Below, piece by piece: positions 1 to 6,100 of a stretch of 8,518 nucleotides of DNA. The translations under genes were made by a program, and so were the position numbers. A model generated the notes under the pieces. The model worked only from the letters and a program-made list of their open reading frames with translations. It was not told the origin of the DNA and did no database searches. Positions within the stretch are counted from its first letter, which is position 1. Every line of letters begins with the position of its first letter. The stretch is from Oscillospiraceae bacterium (GTDB lineage: Bacteria > Bacillota > Clostridia > Oscillospirales > Ruminococcaceae): the NCBI GenBank assembly GCA_902798675.1, contig CADBXQ010000024.1, positions 1 through 8,518 of the forward strand, written 5' to 3'.

Positions 1-346
1 CTTTGCTGCGAATATATGGCTCAGCAACCGCCTGCATAGAAATTGCTGTCTGAACCCTAACATCAGCTCCATAGCCTTCTAAAATATCCGCAACCGCCAG
101 AGCGTTCATCGCCGTTGCAAGCATTCCAATTTGATCCGCTCGCGTCCGGTCCATAGCGCCTCCCGTCCTTCCACGCCAAAAGTTACCACCCCCAACAACG
201 ACAGACACCTGCGCTCCCAAGTCATGAAGATTTTTAACTTCTTTGCAAATGCTTGCGATAAAATCAAAATCCAGCCCAAATTTTTTTTGACCCGCCAAAG
301 CCTCCCCGCTTAATTTTAACAATATCCTATTATACCTCAGTTTCAT
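1..346 (-). CDS. pyrH: UMP kinase, N-terminal 115 codons (cut by window edge)
   Basis: Phosphorylates UMP to UDP with ATP, a cytosolic step of pyrimidine nucleotide synthesis; bacterial UMP kinases are hexamers of the amino-acid-kinase fold, activated by GTP and inhibited by UTP (family knowledge). Seen here: the reverse-strand frame opens with MKLRYNRILLKLSGEAL, the family's N-terminal phosphate-binding strand (KLSGEAL at residues 11-17). It continues with the glycine-rich VVVGGGNFWRG at 49-59 and MDRTRADQIGMLATAMNAL at 65-83, a diagnostic UMP-kinase stretch. The ATG at 346 is preceded by GGAGGG at 352-357 with a 5-base spacer, so the start is firm. About half of the usual roughly 240 residues is present; the rest lies left of the window. 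It is not preceded by rpsB-tsf as in many bacteria; a repeat-rich gap separates it from pfkA, and a candidate promoter sits at 399-427. Confidence 0.95.
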   Translation of the reverse strand, partial: MKLRYNRILLKLSGEALAGQKKFGLDFDFIASICKEVKNLHDLGAQVSVVVGGGNFWRGRTGGAMDRTRADQIGMLATAMNALAVADILEGYGADVRVQTAISMQAVAEPYIRSK

Positions 347-398
347 CAAAACCCTCCAAAAAACCTACAATAAAACGTTATGCAAACCCATAAGGTAT

Positions 399-427
399 AT
401 TTTACAACAGATGAAACAAAAAGTAAA
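399..427 (-). promoter_or_regulatory. Candidate sigma-70-type promoter of pyrH
   Basis: On the minus strand a -35-like TTTACT (422-427) and a -10-like TAAAAT (399-404) are separated by 17 bases. The boxes match consensus at 4/6 and 5/6. They lie about 53 bases upstream of the pyrH start codon, which would give a 5' leader of about 45 bases. The candidate fits pyrH being cut off from any upstream ribosomal-protein operon. Read by eye only. Confidence 0.5.
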
Positions 428-473
428 GCATAAAATGATAAAAATAAAATTATTTATCAACCGCAAAAAACCA

Positions 474-893
474 CTAATTGTATGAATCAATTGGGTTATA
501 TCTGTCCCAATAAAATCTTTTGCTTAAAAATTCAGACTCTTTGCTCCAAAAAACCAACAATTTCGAATATCCTTGAGCTGATTCTGAAAAACAACGCAAA
601 ACCCGAGCGCCCCGCCGCCGGCTCACAACCAACTTTGATATCAAATTTTCCCGAGCTTCCCAGCCTCTTTTTAAAGTTTCCTCAACAAGCGGTAGGCAAA
701 CGTCCGCAAGGTCATCATTAAACTTCTCGCCTAAAAATCCAGACTCTTTATCAAAAATACCCAACAATTTCGAATATCCTTGATCCAGCTCTAAAAAACA
801 ATGCAAAAGCCAAAAAAACGCCACCAGTCCGCTATTCGTTGTTACACTTTTTAACCTTGGCTTGTTATTGGCGCTTTGAGAAAATTTGGGCAT
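474..893 (-). CDS. Doubtful 139-codon open frame built from two repeat copies
   Basis: I do not recognise a family. The frame runs from an ATG at 893 with no visible Shine-Dalgarno sequence to a stop at 474. It contains an internal peptide duplication: QGYSKLLGIFDKESGFLGEKF near residues 38-58 and QGYSKLLVFWSKESEFLSKRF near 107-127. This duplication is the translation of two copies of the intergenic DNA repeat (493-631 and 711-830). The frame ends shortly after WDRYNP. It has no signal peptide, no membrane segment and no known motif. A second open frame exists on the opposite strand over part of the same DNA, which weakens the case for either. Most likely it is repeat DNA that happens to be open, or a relic of a small repeated gene. 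Automated callers would probably label it a hypothetical protein. Confidence 0.22.
   Translation of the reverse strand: MPKFSQSANNKPRLKSVTTNSGLVAFFWLLHCFLELDQGYSKLLGIFDKESGFLGEKFNDDLADVCLPLVEETLKRGWEARENLISKLVVSRRRGARVLRCFSESAQGYSKLLVFWSKESEFLSKRFYWDRYNPIDSYN
493..631 (+). repeat. Intergenic repeat, copy 1
   Basis: A copy of a roughly 145-base repeat. It starts with GGGTTATATCTGTCCCAAT and carries CCTTGA, then TGAAAAAC at offset 91, CGCCGCCGGCTCAC at offset 119 and CAACC at the end. The opening is a hairpin-like inverted repeat, ATTGGG and CCCAAT around a 10-base loop. It is about 80% identical by eye to copy 2 over positions 525-603 and shares the same landmark spacing with the inverted copy at 913-1057. 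Confidence 0.75.
711..830 (+). repeat. Intergenic repeat, copy 2 (5'-shortened)
   Basis: Direct repeat of copy 1, displaced by 207 bases. Positions 761-783 match 554-576 perfectly over 23 bases. TAAAAAAC at 792-799 lies at the same relative offset as TGAAAAAC in copy 1, and CGCCACC at 819 is the counterpart of CGCCGCC at 613. The first landmark (GGGTTATAT) is not recognisable, so the copy seems to lack its beginning. The intervening 632-710 has no clear counterpart in the other copies. Confidence 0.75.
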
Positions 894-912
894 TTTAAAT
901 TAGATTAAATTT

Positions 913-1057
913 CATGGTTTATGGTGAGCCGGCGGCGTTTTAATTGATTTTATCGTCGTTTTTTAGAGCTGACTTGAGGGCGTTTTAATTTGAGTTGGAT
1001 TTTTTTAATTAAATTCTGATATTTTCAGAAAAAGGATTAATGGGACAAATATAACCC
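913..1057 (-). repeat. Intergenic repeat, copy 3 (inverted)
   Basis: Read on the minus strand from 1057 it begins GGGTTATATTTGTCCCA. It has CCTCAAG at offset 77 from the first GGTTATAT base, TAAAAAAC at offset 91 and CGCCGCCGGCTCAC at offset 119, and it ends CCATAAACCATG at 913. The offsets equal those of copy 1 exactly at 91 and 119 and those of copy 4 to within one base. It lies downstream of pfkA in the opposite orientation to copy 4. Confidence 0.75.
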
Positions 1058-1150
1058 AAATCTAAAATTTTTTCAATTTGATCTCCCTGCCTGAAACCAC
1101 ACAAAGCCACATCTCCTCGGCGCAGAACCGACGTTGATTTTCGGCCCCTC

Positions 1151-1165
1151 CTTTGAAACTCAAAG
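1151..1165. repeat. Short perfect palindrome after the pfkA stop
   Basis: CTTTGAAACTCAAAG is an inverted repeat with 6-base arms and a 3-base centre, one base beyond the pfkA stop codon. On the pfkA transcript it would form a small AT-rich hairpin. It is followed by GAGGGG and not by a T-run, so it does not qualify as an intrinsic terminator. It could be a weak mRNA end-protecting hairpin or chance. Confidence 0.4.
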
Positions 1166-1166
1166 A

Positions 1167-2132
1167 TCAGCGCGACAATTCGCTTGCCATACTATATAGA
1201 TCCTCCGGGAACTTTTTGGTCATCTCCAAAGCTTCGGTTATATCAAAATCAACAATTTCGTCTTTATTTAGGCCCAAAACCCTGTTTTTAATCCCCTCTG
1301 AAAGCAATTTAACAGCAAAATATCCAAGCCTTGCTCCAACAACCCTGTCTCGGACGGTTGGGCTGCCCCCGCGCTGAACATGCCCTAAAATCGTTGCTCG
1401 ACTTTCAACGCCGGTTGATTCTTCAATTTCCCTTGCAAGCTCCGTGACATTCCCGATTCCTTCCGCAACCATGACGATAAAGTGGTTTTTTCCGCGCTTG
1501 ATGGCAAATCGGATTCTCTCAAACAAATCCTGCTTATTAAACGGATGCTCCGGAACAACAATATAGCTGGCGCTGCAAGATATTCCCGCATTTAAAGCAA
1601 TATAACCCGCATTTCGCCCCATAACCTCAACCACACTGCACCTATCGTGTGATGCTGTGGTGTCGCATAACCTGTCAACCATGGAAACAGCGGTGTTGAT
1701 AGCAGTGTCATAACCTATTGTGTAGTCTGTGCAGGATATGTCGTTATCTATCGTTCCTGGCAAACACATACACGAAATGCCAGCCATTGAAAGAACACGC
1801 GCTCCCCGAAAAGAGCCGTCACCTCCAATAACAATCAATCCGTCTATATCATTTTCGTCGCAAACTTCCTTTGCCATTCTGACGCCTTCATCGGTTTTTA
1901 GCTCCAAACAGCGCGCAGAATACAAAATCGTGCCTCCGCGCTGAATGATGTCTGAAACGTCCTGAGATTTCAAAATCCTAACATCACCCTTGATTAGGCC
2001 GCTATATCCTCTATAAACCCCAACAACATCGATTCCTCGAGCAATCGCAGCTTTAACAACAGCATGTATTGCAGCGTTCATCCCAGGCGCATCGCCTCCG
2101 CTGGTTAAAACCCCTATCTTCCTAACACTCAA
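1167..2132 (-). CDS. pfkA: ATP-dependent 6-phosphofructokinase
   Basis: Cytosolic enzyme that phosphorylates fructose 6-phosphate to fructose 1,6-bisphosphate with ATP, the committed step of glycolysis. Motifs, in the 321-residue numbering used here: IGVLTSGGDAPGMNAA at 6-21 (nucleotide loop), IGGDGS at 102-107, PGTIDND at 125-131 with the catalytic Asp at 129, VVEVMGR at 167-173, and ATILGHVQRGGSP at 246-258. Length equals the usual bacterial 319-321. A frame is open from a GTG at 2147, but GGAGG (2141-2145) overlaps that codon and lies 8 bases before a TTG at 2132. The TTG start also gives the normal N terminus (MSVRKIGVLTSGG), so I use it. Residues matching the B. stearothermophilus effector site are replaced: R21 to His, R25 to Lys, R154 to Cys, E187 to Ser; R211 and K213 are kept. 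Classical ADP/PEP control may therefore be weak. It has its own strong promoter. Confidence 0.96.
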   Translation of the reverse strand: MSVRKIGVLTSGGDAPGMNAAIHAVVKAAIARGIDVVGVYRGYSGLIKGDVRILKSQDVSDIIQRGGTILYSARCLELKTDEGVRMAKEVCDENDIDGLIVIGGDGSFRGARVLSMAGISCMCLPGTIDNDISCTDYTIGYDTAINTAVSMVDRLCDTTASHDRCSVVEVMGRNAGYIALNAGISCSASYIVVPEHPFNKQDLFERIRFAIKRGKNHFIVMVAEGIGNVTELAREIEESTGVESRATILGHVQRGGSPTVRDRVVGARLGYFAVKLLSEGIKNRVLGLNKDEIVDFDITEALEMTKKFPEDLYSMASELSR

Positions 2133-2140
2133 CCCAAATA

Positions 2141-2145
2141 CCTCC
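2141..2145 (-). promoter_or_regulatory. pfkA Shine-Dalgarno sequence that decides the start
   Basis: GGAGG on the minus strand, 8 bases before the TTG at 2132. It overlaps the upstream in-frame GTG at 2147, which therefore cannot be served by it. This moves the start 5 codons downstream of the longest open frame. Confidence 0.8.
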
Positions 2146-2181
2146 ACAACTTGCGAAAAACACTAAAGCATCCTCTATATA

Positions 2182-2209
2182 ATTATACACTTCAAAAAAA
2201 CATTGTCAA
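2182..2209 (-). promoter_or_regulatory. Strong sigma-70-type promoter of pfkA
   Basis: On the minus strand TTGACA (2204-2209) and TATAAT (2182-2187) both match the consensus perfectly and are separated by 16 bases. Transcription would start near 2175 and give a leader of about 43 bases before the TTG start of pfkA. This is the best promoter in the window and suggests high, largely constitutive expression of the kinase. No operator is recognisable. Confidence 0.88.
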
Positions 2210-2277
2210 TCCGAAAAACACACAAATTCGAAAACTAACCCGCCACATCGACTGGCAACACTTTTGATGCGAGGCTA

Positions 2278-2422
2278 GGTTATATTTGTCACAATAATCC
2301 TCCTGCTCAAAAAATGTTGACTTTTTCTAATAAAAACCTGTCTTTGTCAAACCGTCCTCAAGCAAATTTTAAAAAACAATCCCAAAACAAATCAAAGCGC
2401 GGCCAAAAAGCCATAAACCATG
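2278..2422 (+). repeat. Intergenic repeat, copy 4
   Basis: Begins GGTTATATTTGTCACAATAA, with 22 of the first 24 bases equal to copy 3. It has CCTCAAG at offset 78, TAAAAAAC at offset 92 and CGCGGCC at offset 120, and ends CCATAAACCATG, identical to the end of copy 3. Total length is 145 bases. The middle is strongly diverged. It lies between the small Tim44-like gene and the pfkA promoter, and mirrors copy 3 on the other side of pfkA. Confidence 0.72.
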
Positions 2423-2492
2423 CTGTTTTATAACTCAAATCAAAACCGTCAATTCTTCAAGCGCCCTCAACAAGTGAAGTCAAATCGCCAAA

Positions 2493-2984
2493 TCACCCAT
2501 ACCGCCCACTATAAATAGAGCGATCCCGATAACTAGGCCTGCGAACGGAATGCAACTTCCACCCTTCTTGATTATTTCTAATAAACACACAATACTGCGC
2601 AAAAAACTCCGGCTCAAGGTCATCAGATCGAATATATTTTCCCTCTATTCTAACGCGCACCTTTTCAAAGAATCTCCTTTTTTTAAAAGACACCGCTTGA
2701 ACCGACAGCAATTCAACATCTCGACGCATATTCTCCATGCTATTTCTTAAAAATGATTTTGTCAGCTTTTTTTCGATTTTTTCAGTCACATAACCCCTAA
2801 CTGAAGTCATATCTCCTTCCATCCTTGCTCTTTGTATCTCTAAATATATTTTGGTGATATCCTTTTGCATTTGGGGATAGCTAAAACCCAAACGAGTTAT
2901 CTTGCGTTTTGCGCGTTTATTAGACCGCTTAAAGACCGAATAGGCATAACCTTCATTTTGAAGAAGCATCCAATTGTAATCCAC
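2493..2984 (-). CDS. Small basic protein with a Tim44-like domain
   Basis: Function unknown. The 163-residue product resembles the Tim44/mL45-type domain of bacterial proteins: the helix MQKDITKIYLEIQRARMEGD (39-58) is followed by VRGYVTEKIEKKL and the strands LLSVQAVSF, KVRVRIEGKY and FAQYCVFIRN, ending in GWKLHSV. Bacterial relatives usually have a zinc-ribbon or membrane segments ahead of this domain. Here there is only a short, very basic N terminus (KRSNKRAKRK, near 19-28) and no signal peptide or membrane helix, so it looks soluble. The longest frame starts at a TTG at 2999, but GGGAGG (2992-2997) overlaps that codon and stands 7 bases before GTG 2984, which I prefer. It lies between dnaE and pfkA, with its own promoter at 3063-3091. 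The domain call rests on pattern recall; a role in membrane or RNA binding would be guesswork. Confidence 0.75.
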   Translation of the reverse strand: MDYNWMLLQNEGYAYSVFKRSNKRAKRKITRLGFSYPQMQKDITKIYLEIQRARMEGDMTSVRGYVTEKIEKKLTKSFLRNSMENMRRDVELLSVQAVSFKKRRFFEKVRVRIEGKYIRSDDLEPEFFAQYCVFIRNNQEGWKLHSVRRPSYRDRSIYSGRYG

Positions 2985-2991
2985 AAAAACT

Positions 2992-2997
2992 CCTCCC
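2992..2997 (-). promoter_or_regulatory. Shine-Dalgarno sequence of the Tim44-like gene
   Basis: GGGAGG on the minus strand, 7 bases before the GTG at 2984 and directly abutting the upstream in-frame TTG at 2999. It therefore supports the shorter, 163-residue product. Confidence 0.75.
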
Positions 2998-3062
2998 AAT
3001 ACTCAATGCCACCAACCAACAATTCATAAATCTAAAATTCACTTCCGAAACCTACGCTTTTA

Positions 3063-3091
3063 AGTGTATACCACTTTTCTCCAAAAGTCAA
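3063..3091 (-). promoter_or_regulatory. Candidate promoter of the Tim44-like gene
   Basis: On the minus strand TTGACT (3086-3091, 5/6 match) and TACACT (3063-3068, 4/6) are separated by 17 bases; an alternative -10 TATACA would leave only 15. The predicted leader is about 70 bases. It lies about 100 bases after the dnaE stop, so the small gene is probably transcribed independently of the murB-dnaE block, although read-through is possible because I see no intrinsic terminator between them. Confidence 0.68.
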
Positions 3092-3188
3092 GCTTTTTTT
3101 AAAAATTTCAAAAAAACAAATTAAATGCCGTGGTCAAAGGTTTTTTGGACTTGAGACGAATTTCTCGCCAATTCAAATATATATGATT

Positions 3189-6100
3189 TCATTTTAGTTT
3201 TACCGATTCATGTCCCACTATTTTCTTCAATTCTTCTAATAGATTTTCAGAAATATTAACATGTGATGAAAATTTATTTGTATAATATAATTTTTCATCA
3301 TCAATAAAAAATTTGACCATGCAATTTCCCGGATTTTGTTCTAATATTTTCAAAACACTCCTCATTTTCTTACAATTTTTGGATTTTAATTTAATAATTA
3401 ACATTTTTTTGTCCAAGTGTAACAAATTCACATCAAAAACAGAATTTACTAAAAGTCGTTTTTTATCATCATCATTTGATAATTCTCCAGAAACTAAGAT
3501 AATATTGTCTTCAAATAATAAATTTTCGTATTTGTCTAATATTTGTGGAAAAAATATACATTCAATTGAGCCGGTTTTATCGCTCACCTTCACAAAAGCC
3601 ATTTTTTCTCCTTTTTTGGTCTTTATTGTCTTAAATTCTTCAATAACACACATTATTTTAACAAATTTTCGACCATTATACCTGCTGTCAGTGGCTATTT
3701 TAGAACACAAATCGACGGAATTTTGCTGGATAAATTCACGATATCCGTCCAAAGGGTGCGCCGATATATATACTCCAACGCTATTTTTTTCCATTTTCAT
3801 CAGCTCGTTTTTGCTATATTCTTCAACAATTTTAGACTTTTCATCGCTATTTAAAACAACATTTTGTGTTTCAAACAAACTAATTTGTCCCAAAGCCTCA
3901 CCGCGTTTTTTTTGATATTTTTTCATCATGAGTTCATAATTTTCAATCATATATTTTCTGGTTTTTCCAAGTCCATCAAAAGCTCCGCAGCAAATCAGCG
4001 ACATTATCGCATTTTTCCCAATTTCTTTATCACACATTCTTCTAATAAATTCCTCAAGAGAAGAATATTTTCCATTTAATCTTTCTTTTAAGATTCTTTC
4101 AACCAATCCTCGACCAACATTTTTAACCGCCAATAGTCCGAATAGCACAGCATTTTTATTAATAACTCTAAAATTAATGTCACTTTCGTTAATATTTGGA
4201 CATAATACGTCTATTTGGAGTTTTTTACACTCGTTTAGATATTCTGCGAATTTATCCCCAAAATCAATAGAACTGTTTAAAATAGCCGCCATATATTCAA
4301 CCGGAAAATGACATTTTAAATAAGCCGTCTGATAGGATATCATAGAATATGCGGCTGCGTGTGATTTATTAAAGGCATATGAGGCAAAGTCAGCCATGTC
4401 ATCAAAAATTTTTTTGGCATCTTGTTCGCTAAATCCGTTATTTACCGCACCAATACATTTTTCTTTTTCACTGTCACTTTTTTTGCCATAAATAAAAAAT
4501 TCTCGTTCCCTTTCCATTATATTCGCATCTTTTTTCGCCATAGCTCGCCTAATCAAGTCTGCTCGTCCATAAGAATATCCGGATATGTCGCGAAAAATTT
4601 GCATAACCTGCTCTTGATATATTATCACACCATATGTTACATTTAGGATTTTTTCTAATTTTTTATATTTATATTGTATTAAATTCGGATTTTTCCTGTT
4701 TTTAACAAAAGTATCAATAAATTTTGACGGACCCGGCCTATACAAAGAAATGACAGCAATTAAATCTTCCAAACAATTGGGTTTAACTTTTTTCAAAACT
4801 TGTTGCATTCCCGCCGACTCAAACTGAAAAACCCCAACAGAGTCTCCTAAAGATAACATATCAAAAGTTTTTTGATCATCAACTGAAATATTACTAATTT
4901 TAAAGTTTTTTATTGAGCTTTGTATTATTTTTTCGGCATAGTGGATTATTGTTAAATTCCTCAACCCCAAAAAATCCATCTTAACAAGCCCCAAATCGTT
5001 GATATCATTCATTGGATACTGCGTGACCACGATGTCATCATTTTTTGCCAGCGGAACATATTCGTTTATTGGAAGATCAGTTATGACAACCGCTGCAGCA
5101 TGTGTTGAAGTGTTTCTAGGCATGCCCTCAATTTTGCAAGCTATTTCATACAACCGCCTAATATTATAGTCAGTGTCTATCATTTTTTGCAAGCTGTCAG
5201 ATTCTTTCAAAGCGGATTCAAGCGTAATTCCAAGCCTATTTGGAATGGTTTTAGCAACCCTGTCAACAACGTCATATCTCATTCCCATAACCCTGCCAAC
5301 GTCCCGAATTGCGCCTCTTGCTGCCAATGTTCCAAAGGTTATTATCTGCGCAACGTGGTCTGAGCCATATTTTTGAACAACATAATCAATAACCTCCTGC
5401 CTGCGCTCATTGCAAAAATCAACATCAAAATCCGGCATATTAATCCTGTCTGGATTTAAAAATCGCTCAAACAAAAGCCCATATTTCATCGGATCAACCG
5501 TCGTTATATCCAAGCAATACGCAAGCAAACTGCCCGCTCCTGAGCCTCGCCCTGGTCCAACTGTGATTCCTTTATTTTTTGCATATCTAACATAATCATA
5601 AACTATTAGAAAATAATCAACAAAACCCATCGTGTCAACAATTTTCAACTCATAGTTAAATCTGTCAATTATTTTAGAATCAGGATTGTTTCCATACCTG
5701 TATTTCAGCCCTTCCATGGCCTTTTTTTTCAAAAATTGCTTGCTGGTTTGGCGATTCGGCGCAGTAAACTTCGGAAGTTTTATTTTTCCAAATTCAAATT
5801 CTATGTCACACATATCGGCAATTTTTCCAGTATTTTCGACAGCATCATCATATTCACCGAACAAATCGATCATTTCTCGCTCGGTTTTTAAATAAAACTC
5901 TTCAGTCGGCAGTTCCATAGGGTTGGTTTCATTCAAAGTTTTCGAAGTTTGTATATATAGTAAAATTTTTTGCATATATGCGTCATCTTTTTGTATATAA
6001 TGCACATCATTTGTTGCAACAAGCTTGATATCAGTCTCCCTGGAAAGTTTAAGCATTTGATTTTTGACCTTTATCTCATTTTTTATATTATGATCCTGTA

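Larger units (their letters stand above)
894..1166. other. Gap between pfkA and the doubtful frame; no gene seen
   Basis: It holds inverted repeat copy 3 (913-1057) and, at 1064-1166, a noticeably GC-richer stretch just after the pfkA stop. That stretch has a Shine-Dalgarno-like AAAGGAGGGG on the minus strand (1143-1152), but no start codon at a sensible distance. A frame there stays open for about 55 codons from inside the pfkA end to about 1014 without a plausible start. I see no pyruvate kinase remnant, although pyk follows pfkA in many Clostridia. I see no U-tract terminator. Confidence 0.5.
2148..2492. other. Gap upstream of pfkA: leader, promoter and repeat copy 4
   Basis: From pfkA outward it contains a leader of about 45 bases, the promoter at 2182-2209, a plain stretch at 2210-2277 and repeat copy 4 (2278-2422). 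A tail at 2423-2492 holds short matches to the repeat family, such as AACTCAAATCAAAAC and CCTCAACAAG, perhaps a further fragment. No coding sequence is supported. No intrinsic terminator is evident for the small gene ending at 2493. Confidence 0.6.

Noticed and set aside
482..721. 79-codon plus-strand open frame over repeat copy 1
   Set aside because: No ribosome binding site, lies over repeat DNA and opposite another doubtful frame; the corresponding frame has stops in copy 2.
493..1057. Possible CRISPR array
   Set aside because: The repeats are long, diverged, in mixed orientation and unevenly spaced; there are no short identical repeats with unique spacers and no cas genes.
1014..1190. 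Open minus-strand frame of about 55 codons running out of the end of pfkA
   Set aside because: No start codon at a useful distance from the AAAGGAGGGG, no recognisable motif, and it ends inside repeat copy 3; length is within chance.
2423..2492. Possible fifth repeat copy or extra promoter (TTGACG ... TATAAA) after the Tim44-like gene
   Set aside because: Only short matches to the repeat family, and the -35/-10 spacing on the minus strand is 14 bases, too short to support a promoter.
3092..3188. Possible intrinsic terminator or further repeat fragment after dnaE
   Set aside because: The best stem (GAATT/AATTC) is 5 bases with no T-run behind it; the short matches CTCAAGTC and CAAAAAAC to the repeat family are too few and out of spacing.
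3313..3915. 200-codon plus-strand open frame inside dnaE
   Set aside because: It is the antisense shadow of an AT-rich part of dnaE, with low-complexity Phe/Ser/Ile composition and no ribosome binding site.
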